In this document: in pieces, positions 1 to 11,744 of the stretch
Position numbering within the stretch: position 1 is the first letter of the stretch
How the letters are laid out: each line of letters starts with the position of its first letter
DNA from: Manihot esculenta
Taxonomy: Eukaryota > Streptophyta > Magnoliopsida > Malpighiales > Euphorbiaceae
Reading direction: 5' to 3'
Length of the DNA: 64,000 nt
Assembly: GCF_001659605.2 (NCBI RefSeq)
Contig: NC_035172.2
Location: 32,911,342 to 32,975,341, forward strand
Translations under genes and position numbers: made by a program
Notes under the pieces: generated by a model
What the model saw: the letters and a program-made list of their open reading frames with translations, nothing else
Databases searched by the model: none
Told to the model about the DNA's origin: nothing

Positions 1-739
1 AAGCTCCACCTAATTGAGACACGCTCGGATCAGTGACCCGACAAAGTTCTCGATATAACTAGGCAAGACAAGCTGAACCCCAACTATACATGCCTGCTCT
101 ATGTAAATTAGCAATTAGAGGCAGAAACATTAGGTTCACCCTACTAGGATTCCTATCAGTAAATAAGTAACCCCCAATGATCCGCAGAATGTAAGCACGG
201 GCATATCTCTAGACCACTTCTTCATCAGTATCATCTGGTAGCTCATTAAAATTTTCGACTAACCAACTTAATGGCAATGAGCTACCCTGCATAATATTAG
301 TGGGAGGTACGAGTCCTAAAGTATTTTGACAGTACATCATCCAATTGATAATAGAATTACCTACAACAGCATCTCCATCAATAGGTAGGCCGGAAATAAC
401 ACAGATGTCCTGGAGAGTAATTGTACACTCTCCCACTGGCATCATAAATGTGTGTGTTTCAGGACGCCATCTCTCAACCAGTGATGTAATTAAATGATGA
501 TCCAGTGAAAAGTAGCCTAATTTGACAGCACCATAGAATCCAGAAATTCTGAGATAGGCTTCAATACGGGGGTGGAAATTCTGCTTCAAAACACTCGCTG
601 ATTGCCTACAAAGTAGTGGCTCATTTTCAATCTCCTCATTCCAAACCGACTGTGATCCATGAGACTGCTGTTGTGTCAATAAAGACTGGTCAAGAGGGCC
701 CAGACTCGTGTAATCATGATAATTTTGTCTGCCCGTCAT
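1..739 (-). pseudogene. Plant mobile domain (PMD/MAIN-like) gene, decayed, cut by window edge
   Basis: The minus-strand reading from the ATG at 739 encodes an aminotransferase-like plant mobile domain protein. Recognisable blocks are RIEAYLRISGFYGAVKLGYF, LITSLVERWRPETHTFMMP, GECTITLQDICVISGLPIDG and, after a stop, RYARAYILRIIGGYLLTDR and YSWGSACLA. PMD proteins (MAIN, MAIL1) act in nuclear silencing of transposons, and many other PMD genes are carried by transposable elements. Two in-frame TAG codons interrupt the domain, at about 209-211 and again near 55. The frame is otherwise continuous and runs off the left edge. A longer ORF starts at 856, but the ATG at 739 begins the conserved part. 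The next feature upstream on the same strand is a MULE transposase remnant, so this looks like transposon cargo rather than a host gene. Confidence 0.75.
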
Positions 740-1416
740 ATCTGTGAAATAAAATGTTAATAAATATGTCATAAATTGATGATAATTTTTATTAAAAACA
801 TAAGTACGAGTAACATGCAATTTTATCAGAGAAGTCACATGCAATGAATAATCCAAATTATGAGCTCACAGAAGCTGAGATAAGAAATATAATGAATAAT
901 CCAAATTATGCATCTGATGAAGAGATGTCTGATGAAGAGTAACTGTTATCTACTGTCACATTTTAATACTTGTGGTGGCAACTAATTGTATTGTTATGTT
1001 ATTTACAATTAGATGTGTTATAATTTTAATATGCGGACTGTATGTGCTATGTATTACTATGTTATATACCGTGAATGTATTATGATCAATAATTTTTTCT
1101 TACTTAACAAAAGAAAGGTACCAAATATCTTTTTTCACTTTAACATTTTACAAACCATTCTACTATTCTTTTCAATTGTTACAATTATCATCCGACAGTG
1201 GCACATCGGATTGGTACTCTGGTACATTTTCTAAATTGTACTATGCTTATGTTATATATTTTAATCACTAACAACTTAGATGTCAAAACACATTGCAAAT
1301 ATTTTAAAAAATCATTATCATCAACACCCTTAAAAATAATATGTATTTTAATTAGCAGTGCTTTATTAATCCGTCCAATATAGAGAAATTATCAAATTAA
1401 AGTCACATAAATCAGT
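740..1416. other. AT-rich spacer between PMD and MULE transposase remnants
   Basis: Only short ORFs in AT-rich sequence are present, with no recognisable domain. It may be the intergenic part of one transposon carrying both flanking coding remnants. Confidence 0.5.
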
Positions 1417-2228
1417 TTAACAACGTCTGACGATACATGTTTGTTTATTATGACTAGACTTTCCACATATAGTATAATGGTTTTTAGAAGTTGAAGAAAC
1501 CTTTGATGCCCTCCAGTCCATCTCGTTTTGAATTCTGCTACTTCTTGGTCGACCCTTTTTTCTAATTCTTTGCATATCAGGAATTAGAGGTTTATCGTCT
1601 GGTTCTGGCCAGTAATCAGAATGACCCAATGGATTGAACATACTGCCATAACATTTTAAAGTACGTTCCAATGTGTAGTATGTATCAACATATTGATCAT
1701 AATCCATGGATTTTGACAGATAAGCTGCTATGGCGTGTGAACATGGGATTCGCATCTCTTGAAACTTACCACAAGTGCATGTACCTTCTATTAATTTAAC
1801 AACTTGCTTATTCCCGGTGCCACTGGTACGAACTTTAAAAACTAAAGTTTCGTTACTAAATCGTGTCACCCGATGTCTTGCTGCTTTCATCTCATTGTTT
1901 CTAATTACTTCTGCACATGCATGCATAAAAGTGTGCCCCATTTGCATTTAATTCAAATACGTTGTGCGACGTATGTCAAAGTAGTTAGCACATTGGTAGA
2001 ATAGTTTTTCAACCATAGCTGTGACGGGCAATGCGCGAAACCCCTTCAACATCCCGTTGACAGATTCAATTGTATTTGTTGTCATGGATCCATACCTTTT
2101 TCCTCCATCATGTGACCGTGTCCATGTTTCTAAAGGTATTTTAAGGGTCCACTCAAATGTTTCAGGACTGACTTCCCGTATCTTATTCATTGCATCATAA
2201 AATTTTCGCTTCTGATTTTGATTAGCTG
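1417..2228 (-). pseudogene. MULE (MuDR-type) transposase, C-terminal fragment with SWIM zinc finger
   Basis: The minus strand encodes the C-terminal part of a Mutator-like transposase. It begins at an apparent 3' splice site near 2229 and reads FYDAMNKIREVSPETFEWTL, then SMTTNTIESVNGMLKGFRAL, a typical MULE core block. A SWIM zinc finger follows (CTCGKFQEMRIPCSHAIAAY, pattern C-x-C-x-n-C-x-H), then a basic GRPRSSRI stretch and a C-terminal zinc-knuckle-like tail (CGKSSHNKQTC). One in-frame TAA lies at about 1948-1950, splitting the fragment. The N-terminal part with the first DDE residues is missing upstream, where sequence turns into low-complexity DNA. The copy is therefore inactive. Same orientation as the PMD remnant downstream. 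Confidence 0.85.
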
Positions 2229-2390
2229 AAAGGTAAAAATATAAGTACTTAATGTATATATATTAATAAATTTTTATTTATCTAAATTTCATAAAAAAAA
2301 TTAATATAACACGTACTTTTTTGTTGAAAATTTGGTGAGATGGGTTGTGCATAGAGAAAATATTGAAATTTTTTTTTTTTTTGAGATGGA

Positions 2391-2745
2391 TTGAGATGGG
2401 TTGAGAGAAATTTAAAAGAAAAGAGAAGCAGTGAAACTTGGAGAGAAAAAAAATTGCAGCGTGGAGAGAAAATAAATATGGAGCAGGGAAGAAAGTGGCA
2501 GGAAGGTGGAGCAAGGAAGAAAGTGGCAGGAAGGTGGAGCAAGGAAGAAGGCAGGGAAGAAAGTGGCGTATGGAGCAGGAGAAGAAGGTAGCACAGGGAA
2601 GAAGGCAGGGAAGAAGGTGGCGCAGGAAGGTGGAGTAGAGAAGAAGGTGGCGTATGGAGCAGGAAGAAGATGGGGAGCAGAGAAGAAGATGGGGGAAGAA
2701 GATGGGGAGTAGGACGTATGGAGCAGGAAGAAGATGGGGTTTTAT
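2391..2745. repeat. Purine-rich imperfect tandem repeat (GGAAGAAGGTGGC-type)
   Basis: About 350 bases are almost pure purine on the plus strand, built from variants of GGAAGAAAGTGGCAGGAAGG and GGAGCAGGAAGAAGATGGGG. Long ORFs on both strands here are low-complexity artefacts. The array lies directly upstream of the transposase fragment and next to the hairpin array, possibly in the 5' region of the same element. Confidence 0.75.
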
Positions 2746-2772
2746 AGTGGGTTGGAGTAGAATATATTCTCT

Positions 2773-3118
2773 CCTCTACCGCACTTTTAAAGTGCGGTAG
2801 AGGACTTTCTCTGCCAGGTGCAGGAATCCCTGCACCTGGCAGAGATTCTACCGCACTTGTAAAGTGCGGTAGAAGGCAGGAAGCGTGCCTGCCTCCTGCT
2901 GACGGGGCAGAGACGGGTCTTGTCTTTGCCCTCTCTGCCAGGTGCAGGGATTCCTGCACCTAGCAGAGCTCTACCGTACTTTTGAAGTGCGGTAGATTTT
3001 TTAAAAAAAATTATTAAAAATTCTACCGCACTTCAAAAGTGCGGTAGAATTTTTTTTATTTAAAAAAAATTATAATTTTGGTTCAACGGCTCTCTACTGC
3101 ATTTTATAAGTGCGGTAA
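2773..3118. repeat. Array of seven perfect or near-perfect hairpins of two alternating types
   Basis: Type A is a palindrome with arms CCTCTACCGCACTTT and its complement. It appears at about 2773-2803, 2847-2873, 2968-2996, 3021-3049 and, degraded, 3091-3118. Type B has 16-base arms CTCTGCCAGGTGCAGG around a 4-base loop and appears at 2809-2844 and 2932-2967. The copy at 2773-2803 is perfect over 15-base arms, and the B copy at 2809-2844 over 16-base arms. Spacing is irregular, so this is not a simple tandem repeat. See the finding. Confidence 0.85.
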
Positions 3119-4738
3119 CTGATTCACCCTGGTTCAGGAAAATTTTTTCTGCAAACCAGGGTTTAAGAAATATATATATTTTTTAACTTTATTTTGCAAA
3201 AAGCCCGATTCTGAAACTATCGAATCAAAGATGTGATGAATAATTTAGTGAAAGGGAATTGTTTGTTCCTCATTTCTATTTTGAAAGATACTCTCTATCC
3301 ACTATCCTTGCAAATGTGATTAACGACATTAAGGGTATAGCCACCTTCTAAGATTTTATCTCTTTCAGTTTTATTAAAAGGAAAAGGGAAGGGAACAAGA
3401 TGATGCACAATTTTGCTAAAACAACCTTAAAACAATCGGTTTTCCAGTTATTCTTTAAGGGCTCTTATTCTGTTTTCTATGAGCTCCCTTTGTCTTCGAT
3501 AAAAAAAAAAAATAACAATAATAGATTTCAAGCTTTGCGGAAACCAGCCTCAGGTCTCAATATTCCATTGCACACATAAATGCTTGCCCTTCACTACAAG
3601 GTTCTTCCAGCCTCTATTATTACTTACTAGTTGTTGTGGCTGAAAAATGTTATGGTATAGAGCCACTTCCTTCTGTTGTGGGACGCAGAATTCAAAGAAT
3701 TGACTGCTCCAGGACTACAACATAGAAGAAAAGGTTGTATTTTTCGCCAAGACCCGAACTCGAGTCGCACATGATGCCGTCCACGAATAGCATACGGCTA
3801 TAAAAAAAAAATAAAAATAAATAAAAAAAATAAAAAATAAAAAAAAAAAAAACAAGAAGGGAATTTACTGTCCATTGTTTTGCAGCAAATGAATAGATTG
3901 CAAAGGCCTCTCAAAATAGATTTTCCAATTAGAAATATCGAAATTTACAGTAGAAATTCAAAAGCTATGCATGTCACATTCCAGTATCACTTGCATCGCG
4001 GTGAAACGTCCATTATCTGCTTTGCTTTTGCGCTTGTAACTTATTTCCGACTGAAACAAAAGAGAAGAAATGGAAAGTAGATGAATTTTCGAAGTTGGAA
4101 AAAAATTGCAATAAACAAGAAAATGTTAATTTTCCAATTGAAAGACAAAATATTTGGCATATATTTCGTATTGTAGCCAATATTTACTTGTATTCCTCCA
4201 TGTCTGCTTTAGAACGTATTCAGATACTCGTGCAGTTAAACGATGATAGGTTCACAATTTTATTTATTTTGAAACCAAGGTGCTCTCTGATAGATGCATC
4301 ATTTCACTTGGAAAGTCGAGGAATTCTACATTTACGTGTGCACAATGGGAAGAAACAATGAACATTTAATTATCAGACTGGCTAGAAATGGAACCAAGAT
4401 TTCTCCTAATTCTGAAATGCAAGTGCTTCAACATGGATAATTTAGAGAATGTTCACATTCTTCAGTGCCACAAAAATGTATACAAAACAAAAGGCTGCAG
4501 GTAATAAATGTATATAAAGTATTATCTGCAAGTACAGAGATCATAGTTGATGGATTCAGGTTCACCTCGTATAAATAAAGTATAGGGTTAGGATAGTGTT
4601 AATGAATAAAATTTAAGATTGGAGGCAATACAAAGCACTAACTAGTATACCTTGAGTATGACCTAGAGTTCCAACTGCCAAAACAGAATACCTAGACGCC
4701 CAGCCCCCTACTTATTCGCTTAGTAGAGCTCTTCAAAA
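3119..4738. other. Intergenic DNA downstream of the APO-like gene
   Basis: The sequence is AT-rich with poly-A/AAAT runs around 3800-3855. Two short plus-strand ORFs (3880-4080, 4095-4361) have no recognisable domain and I do not call them. The part nearest 4739 should contain the 3' untranslated region of the minus-strand APO-like gene. Confidence 0.5.
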
Positions 4739-5886
4739 TCAAACTGGTGCTGACAACCCCTGAACTTTCATCATGCAAGAATACTTTGGTGGTGTAATAA
4801 CACCAGCCTTTGTGCACAGATCCACCACTGCTGGTGCATGTCCATAAAACTCCCGCCCCTTATTTAAGAGAACCGGAGGATCTTGAGGTCGTTGCCGCCA
4901 AACAATCTTAGGAGGCACCAGATCATCTACCCTTGCCTTCCTCCATAAGTGTGATGGATGCAAATTCTCATGCCTAAATATACCACAAAAGCGATCCTTG
5001 TGTCCAGATGGGCCTACATGAATTTCTGAACAATACTTGCAAACTTTTGCTGGATAAACCAACAACTTTTGCACCCCTGATCTAAGGGTCTCCCATGCTC
5101 TCAATGTTCTATTGGCTACAAAGTTAAGCTCCCCAGATGACAAAGAGACAGCTCCATCAATACCACCGAGACCAGATTGGGAAGTACTTGTACTGGGGTA
5201 CAAATTCTCAGTAGTTAGATCAACACCTGCCTGCCTGCATAGCTCAACAACTGCAGGAATGCGATCAAAATTGAATCTTTGGTTATGTTTAATAACCTTT
5301 TGGGACATATTACTCAGGCGAAATGTCTCTACTGGGATAAGTATATCATTTAAACCACCAGTAATCCATTCATGAACCCGATTTTTAGCGCCACGTCTAT
5401 TGTAACCCCAGCAAGTCTGAATTAAATGACCTTTCTCTCCAATATATACTTCTGGACAGAACCTGCAAATGCATTTTTAGATGGAAATAAGAAATGGGCC
5501 TTTTGATATGGGAATGGAAATGGTCATCAAACAAAGAGAAAGAGTTATCTTTTTCTTGCCCATAAATCCTGCCAATTCTTTTTATCTTTAATACTCGATC
5601 AAACCACAAACAACAAACACTCAGCTACTTACTTGCAAGCAACTACGGGAATCGCTTGGATGAGAGTGGAAACCCCTTGAATAAGAAGCATTCTCGCCTT
5701 GAGGACATCTCGAGCAACGGGAACCATGTCCCGTATAGGATAGTCCTTAGGTCGCTCTTCTATTCTCTTCAGCATCATAGGCCGCAGTTCTTTCCAGACA
5801 ATTTGGGAGCTATAACATCTGAATTGCGTAATGCATCTACTGCAATCTGCCGCAAGATTTTGCCACATTATCTTCCTCAAAGCCAT
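4739..5886 (-). CDS. APO4: APO protein, APO4-like (organellar RNA-binding, intron-splicing factor)
   Basis: There are two coding exons on the minus strand: 5886-5633 and 5462-4739. They join GT to AG in frame to give 325 aa, close to the usual APO4 length. APO (accumulation of photosystem one) proteins are plant-specific organellar RNA-binding factors; Arabidopsis APO1 promotes chloroplast intron splicing and APO4 is mitochondrial. Two APO repeats are visible. The first (from residue 84) is C-x2-C...GH-x4-CWG, with its first two cysteines split by the intron. The second has CKYCSEIHVGPSGHKDRFCG followed by HPSHLW. Both motifs appear intact. The N-terminus is basic and Ser/Cys-rich without acidic residues in its first 14, consistent with an organelle transit peptide. 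The 5' untranslated region probably lies upstream toward 6250. The choice of APO4 over other APO members is from memory of the family. Confidence 0.88.
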
Positions 5887-7736
5887 TTAAAGCATTCCTT
5901 AAACAGACTTGCGCGAAATATCAAAACATAAAGAAAAAAAAAAATAGGCCTTAGATCAAACAGTTGGTGATCGAGGGAATAAAAACAATACAAGTAAACA
6001 CAATTCCAAAGTAATAGAATACTCTAGAAAGCATCATTTGGTAATTGAAAATTATTGGGCAAAGAAGAGAAAATTAACAACATTTTCAGAACCCAGCGAG
6101 AGGATCGGTTAAACAGCTAAGACGACGAGGAAGACGAAGACGATGTTTCATCCATAGGAACTTACTGGTAATCGTAGATAATGTATAATATGTTGTTGCA
6201 TGAGATCAAAATCAAGCGAATAGCTTCTCCTGGGATCAAATTGGAATATACAACATCGGCAAAGGGTAGGGTTAGCGCGATCCAGACGTGAGCTGCTGGG
6301 CTTTTCTGTTCCTCTTCCTCGTGTGACGCTGACACAAAATAGTTATCGCATTAAAACTACACCGTTTCAAAGCTGTAACCCTTATGCGACGCCGTTTTCC
6401 TTGCTCAACATCACAACCAGTCCAAGTGATGCTTTCGCTGGCAACTTTGCCTTTCTTGGCCTTTCATGTGCTCCTGCTTGATGCTTGTTTATTACTGCGT
6501 ACTGACTCTGGTCTGAATAAGTTTCGCTTCGGAAACGAGATGGCGTTGGATGATCAAAAGGAATGAATAGCAACGGCCAGTGAGAAAAAAGGCCACACTG
6601 CCACGGCCTACAACGGCTGGCTTCTGTGAAAAAAGCGAAGTTAGTTAACTATTTCCCTTTTTTTTCCAATTTAATTTTTGATTTATTGAAAATCATTTTT
6701 CAAAATAATGAAATTAATATTTATCTTGAAAAATAGAAAAGTAACTTTTTTTTTTTTGCCAAAAATAGGCTTAATTAGATAAAATGAAAAATTTTGGATT
6801 AATTTAACTAAAAAGCTAAAATAGCCAGTGCACTGACAATCACTTATCTTTCAATTGTCTTTAATTTCAAGTTTTAAAAGTCTTATTCATGCTTCGTATT
6901 TCTTTTCCCATGCAATCAATTTACTTCTGGTGGATAGAGAGAATTATAATCTTGATGAGAAAAGGACAGCTGAGAGTTTAAAATGCCATAGGCTAATCCA
7001 AATAACAATGAATAATAGTCTTGACTCAAAAATATGAAAGTGATTTCGGTAGAGATACATTGTGATGTCTGGTGGTAATGAACAGGATTAATGGAGAAGT
7101 TTTTCCCACACATTATTGTTTTCAATTAAGTAAGAGTGCTGAGGCAAATTGCCTGTGTCCTATCTGAACAGTTCCCTTGTAAGTTCAGAACCAAAGACGG
7201 CAACCAACCGGCATTTTATTGTTCTTTTAATCTTGATTTGGTCTAATACTGAATCAACTTCATGTGCTTGTCTGAATCTCTTTCTTCTGATTCTAAATTT
7301 CATTTTCAGTGGTTACATCAACATCTTCTTTGCTCATTCTAGCTTGTCCAAATGTAAGCAATCAGGTCATTTAATAGCATAAACAATTTGATGTTTGCTT
7401 CGGTACTCTCACTGAAAGAGTTCATTTTAATAGAAATTGCTTTTTAAAATAAAATAAGAGACAAAATAGAAATCTTTCTCTGCACCAGCAGCCAGTAATG
7501 GGCAATCGGCTTTGCCGTAACATTTTAACCAAATCCAATTTCCGATTAAGATTGCGATAATATATTAACAAATCTATCTCAGTAAGATTAGACTTGGCCA
7601 AAGAATGAGTACAATATTCATAAAATGTCAATAGAAAATCAAAAGATTTGCGGCAGACAATTGCATATAGTTGAACTAACTCCCTTAAGACTCTCCACCC
7701 GTTTCATCTTCTTTCTCTCCTCTATGATTTTCAGCC
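5887..7736. other. Divergent intergenic region between APO-like gene and lectin receptor kinase
   Basis: The two genes point away from each other, so this 1.85-kb stretch should hold both promoters. Sequence at about 6090-6300 is less AT-rich and could be the APO 5' untranslated exon. Pyrimidine-rich sequence at 7690-7735 immediately precedes the kinase ATG and looks like its 5' leader. No other gene is supported; ORFs at 6382-7631 lack recognisable domains. Confidence 0.5.
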
Positions 7737-9785
7737 ATGGATCTTCTTCATAGCTCAAGTTCATGCCTTCTCTATACTCTTGTCATGGCAATCTCCATTT
7801 TCTTGTTCATGTTGTTTCTGCCAACTGCAAACTCTCTGTCCTTCAATTTCACTTCTTTTGATCCCAACATGGAAGATATAAACTTCCAGGGTGACGCTTT
7901 CTCGTCCAGTAATGTTCTTAAACTTACAAAGAATGAACAAGGTGCTAATCTCAGAAGTAGCGTTGGTCGAGCCTCGTATAAGCAGCCGGTGCGAATCTGG
8001 GATGCAAAGACAAGAAGGCTTACAGATTTCACCACCCACTTCTCCTTCACCATGAAAGCGCTTGACCCAGATCGATTTGGTGATGGAATGACTTTTTTCC
8101 TCGCGCCATTTGACTCTAAGATCCCAGAAAATTCGAGTGGTGGGTTTCTTGCATTGTTTAGTCCTGATACTGCGTTCAATGCTTCCAAAGAAAATCAAAT
8201 CGTTGCAGTTGAGTTTGATAGTTTTGAAAATCCATGGGATCCAGACGATAATCATGTGGGCATCCTTGTGGATTCGATTGTATCTGTAAGGAACGTAACA
8301 TGGAAAAGCAGCATCAGGAACGGATCACAGGCTAATGCGTGGGTGAGTTATAACTCTACTACCAAAAATCTAAGTGTTTTTCTAAGTTATGCACAGAATC
8401 CTGTGTTTAGTGGTAATTCTAGTCTTTCATATGTCGTTGATTTGAGGGATTTTTTGCCCGAGTGGGTTAGGGTAGGTTTCTCTGCTTCTACAGGTTCTTG
8501 GGTTGAACTACATGACATTATCTCTTGGGATTTTAATTCGACGTTGGAAGTTAATCAGAAAGCCAAAAACAAAACAGGATTGTTTGTCGGAATATCTGTG
8601 GGTTTGGGATTCTTGGGTTGTGCTGTCATAGGTGTATTCTGGTTTGTGTTTTGGAGAAAAAGGTATGTCGTTAGAAACAAAGATGAGCCTGAGGATGTTT
8701 CCATGGATGATGAATTTGAAAAAGGAACTGGACCTAAGAGGTTCACTTTTCGTGAGCTAAGTCGCGCAACAAACGACTTTGCTGAGGATGGAAAGCTAGG
8801 GGAAGGAGGATTTGGAGGAGTTTACATGGGATTGTTGAGCGAATCCAACACAAAAATCGCTGTTAAGAAGGTCTCAAGAGGATCAAAACAAGGTAAAAAG
8901 GAGTACGTATCAGAAGTGAGGATCATCAGTCGTTTGAGACACAGAAATTTAGTTCAACTTATTGGTTGGTGCCATGAAAGAGGTGAGTTGCTTCTCGTGT
9001 ACGAGTTCATGCCCAATGGAAGCCTTGATTCCCATCTGTTTGGTGGGGAAACTGTGTTAATATGGAGTGTCAGGTACAAAATCGCTCACGGGTTAGCTTC
9101 TGCACTGTTATATCTCCATGAAGAGTGGGAACAATGTGTAGTGCATAGAGATATCAAGTCCAGCAATGTCATGTTGGATTCAAATTTCAATGCTAAGCTT
9201 GGAGATTTTGGTCTTGCCAGACTTGTAGACCATGAGCTGGGCTCACAGACAACAGTGTTGGCAGGCACGATGGGATATTTAGCTCCAGAATGCGTCACCA
9301 CAGGCAAAGCCAGTAAAGAATCAGATGTTTACAGTTTTGGAGTGGTCGCACTCGAAATCACATGTGGAAGAAAGCCAGTCGATGCAAGGCAAGAGCCAAG
9401 CAAGGTGAGGCTTGTGGAATGGGTATGGGACCTGTATGGAAAAGGGCAGCTTCTTGAAGCTGTGGACAAGAGATTGAGTAAAGAATTTGATGAGCGACAA
9501 TTGGAATGCTTGATGATTGTTGGATTATGGTGCTGCCACCCTGATTTTGCATGTCGGCCATCTATAAGGCAAGTGATAAATGTTCTCAACTTTGAAGCTC
9601 CATTGCCTAGCCTTCCTGCAAAGTTGCCAGTTCCAATGTACTATGCACCACCCATGAACCTATGCAACTTCTCATACGCATCTTCTGGCTTGACAACTTC
9701 TGAAGGCAGCTGCACTACGAATTCCTCGCTCACGTCAGGTGGGTCTGCAAAATCACTTTTGAAACAAGAGAAACCTAGTGTCTGA
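7737..9785 (+). CDS. L-type lectin-domain receptor kinase, LecRK-IX type
   Basis: A single-exon gene of 682 aa, normal for this family. Residues 1-33 form a hydrophobic signal peptide. Residues about 34-270 are a legume-lectin domain with the metal-binding block VAVEFDSFENPWDPDDNHVG intact and many N-glycosylation sequons. Residues 281-306 are a transmembrane helix followed by basic WRKR. Residues about 350-625 are a Ser/Thr kinase with glycine loop GEGGFGGV (355-362), catalytic Lys 377, HRD 470-472, DFG 490-492 and a GTMGYLAPE activation segment, so it should be active. These plasma-membrane receptors sense extracellular ligands in defence and cell-wall signalling. The C-terminal tail is Ser/Thr-rich. 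The ATG at 7737 has a good context (GCCATGG). The exact ligand cannot be read from sequence. Subgroup IX is my recognition of the overall pattern, not a tree. Confidence 0.93.
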   Translation: MDLLHSSSSCLLYTLVMAISIFLFMLFLPTANSLSFNFTSFDPNMEDINFQGDAFSSSNVLKLTKNEQGANLRSSVGRASYKQPVRIWDAKTRRLTDFTTHFSFTMKALDPDRFGDGMTFFLAPFDSKIPENSSGGFLALFSPDTAFNASKENQIVAVEFDSFENPWDPDDNHVGILVDSIVSVRNVTWKSSIRNGSQANAWVSYNSTTKNLSVFLSYAQNPVFSGNSSLSYVVDLRDFLPEWVRVGFSASTGSWVELHDIISWDFNSTLEVNQKAKNKTGLFVGISVGLGFLGCAVIGVFWFVFWRKRYVVRNKDEPEDVSMDDEFEKGTGPKRFTFRELSRATNDFAEDGKLGEGGFGGVYMGLLSESNTKIAVKKVSRGSKQGKKEYVSEVRIISRLRHRNLVQLIGWCHERGELLLVYEFMPNGSLDSHLFGGETVLIWSVRYKIAHGLASALLYLHEEWEQCVVHRDIKSSNVMLDSNFNAKLGDFGLARLVDHELGSQTTVLAGTMGYLAPECVTTGKASKESDVYSFGVVALEITCGRKPVDARQEPSKVRLVEWVWDLYGKGQLLEAVDKRLSKEFDERQLECLMIVGLWCCHPDFACRPSIRQVINVLNFEAPLPSLPAKLPVPMYYAPPMNLCNFSYASSGLTTSEGSCTTNSSLTSGGSAKSLLKQEKPSV

Positions 9786-10984
9786 TTTTCTCAAGTTTAC
9801 AAGCTTCAAGAATCAACTTTTCCTTGTACTGTATCTGTGCTTGTAAATTTCCATATTAAGCTTATAGAGTTTAATTTTTCATCGGTTATATTGACGAGTT
9901 ATCAGAGCATGTACACACAGAGTGAGATCTATATATTGTCTTAAATTCACAATATTTCATTTACCTGCGCAATTAAATTTAGATTTAGAGCAAGGCCCAT
10001 ATACAGAACATCCTAATTTGAGGCCTAAACCCAATCCAATGAAGCATAAGAGGCCCAAAGGCATTATGAAAACAAACCCTAGAGAGGGTCAAGACCCAAA
10101 AGGCAAATCTAGAGAGATTGAGGCAACTATTGCGGCTCATTTGGAATCTTCCAGCAGCAGATCCACTGCATCAATGAATCGCATAGCTTTATAGAGCCTG
10201 ATCCCATTACTGGCTAGCAAGGAAGGACCCCATCACAGCCCAACCCACCATCATCATGGTGGAGGAACTCAATCTTGCATGCACAAAAGGCAAACCTCAC
10301 CAATAGCTGTGTGAAAGCCCAAAGTCAATACTAGGAACATCAACCATGGAAAGAATTTTCAGATCCACAAAGTATGACAAAGGGTGGAGGTGGGATCCTC
10401 TTTGGCATCCTATCTGTACCTTTTGGGATTACTAGGTCCTCACGAGGTGCCGAAGTCTTTTCTCATTACTCTTTTCCAATTAGGATGGGAGAATATGGAA
10501 TGGGTATGATATCATTAATTAATTAATGAGATAATAATGATATTATTGGTTAAATTTGATTATTGCAAATAGAAATGATGGCAAAGGGATTAGTTAAAGT
10601 TGTTGACTTTACAACCTAAGGAGTTACAAAGTTTAGAAAACTGAGTCATAATCTATTAGGATGGTTGACCAACTAATGTCCGAAAGTAAAAGGAAGGATT
10701 GGGGTTAGTATTCAACAAATTCATTAAAAAAATAATAATAATAAAAAAATCTTGTGTTGTTCAACCAAAAACAAGTTAACTATCTTCATTATGATTTCTT
10801 GTTCTTAATCTATAATTCCTAACATCCCTAATCCTTTGAAAAATGTCAGTCTATGTTGTCTAGAAAGTCAAAAAAAAAATAATAATAATAATAAGAACAA
10901 CCTCCGGAAACTGTTACCTGCCCTAATTATTTTGCAACTCGAAGCCTGGTTCTAACCATGAGGTCATGATGAATCAATGTTTCC

Positions 10985-11084
10985 ACAAGTCAATACCAAA
11001 GAATATACGCATCATATATTTATGTATAAGGTCAACAAGTCAATACCAAAGAATTTACACATCACATATGTATGCATAAAGCAA
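10985..11084. repeat. Tandem duplication, 50-bp unit
   Basis: The block starting ACAAGTCAATACCAAAGAAT occurs at 10985 and again at 11035, with matching CATCA..TAT..TATG sequence after it. The two units differ at several positions, so the duplication is not recent. Confidence 0.8.
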
Positions 11085-11744
11085 AATTAACCGAATAAAT
11101 TAAAAATTAAAATTTTAATATTTATAAAAATTAAATTAAAATAATTTTAAATAAAAATTAATTTGAATGGAATTAGTAGGAATAATTTACTTCAGTTGAA
11201 ATTTTTAATAATTTTTTTATTATTTTATATATTTTATTTTTAGTATTTTAAAATTTAATTAAAATATTTTAATTTTAATTATAATCAAATCTCTCTATAT
11301 TATAAAAATAATATTTTATTATCATTAATTAATTTAATTTGATTTTTTTAATTTTTTAAATAAAATTTAATTAAAATTTTAAAATTAAAAATTAAATAAA
11401 TTAAAATAAATAAAAAATTAAATCAAAATTTTAAATTAATTCAATTTGATGAATTTTTTAAATTTGAACCGAATACGAAAAGAATCGAATTCTGCTCCAT
11501 CCATAATATAGTTTATGAGTTTCTTATATTTACTTTTTTTAGAAAAAAATTCGACTCCAATTATTAAATAATTGCTTATTTGGGATAATTTCGTATATTA
11601 TGACTAAATTTTATCTTCAAGCGATTTTAAGAACGCACATAGTTAGAATAAATAATCTTCAATATTGCTCTGTCCTAATAAAATGCAATTGTGATTAATA
11701 AAAAATTAAATTTTAATTTTTTTGAATTAACTATTTTGCATAAT

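Noticed and set aside
2282..2959. Long minus-strand ORF rich in Pro, Ser and Leu (225 aa) and several overlapping plus-strand ORFs
   Set aside because: All cross the purine-rich repeat and the hairpin array; the proteins are low-complexity translations of the repeat with no domain.
7761..9589. Minus-strand ORFs of 60-164 aa within the receptor kinase
   Set aside because: They are the antisense shadow of the single-exon kinase gene, which has full domain support.
9922..10194. 90-aa plus-strand ORF downstream of the kinase
   Set aside because: No recognisable domain or initiation context; composition is charged and low-complexity, and no splice partner was seen.
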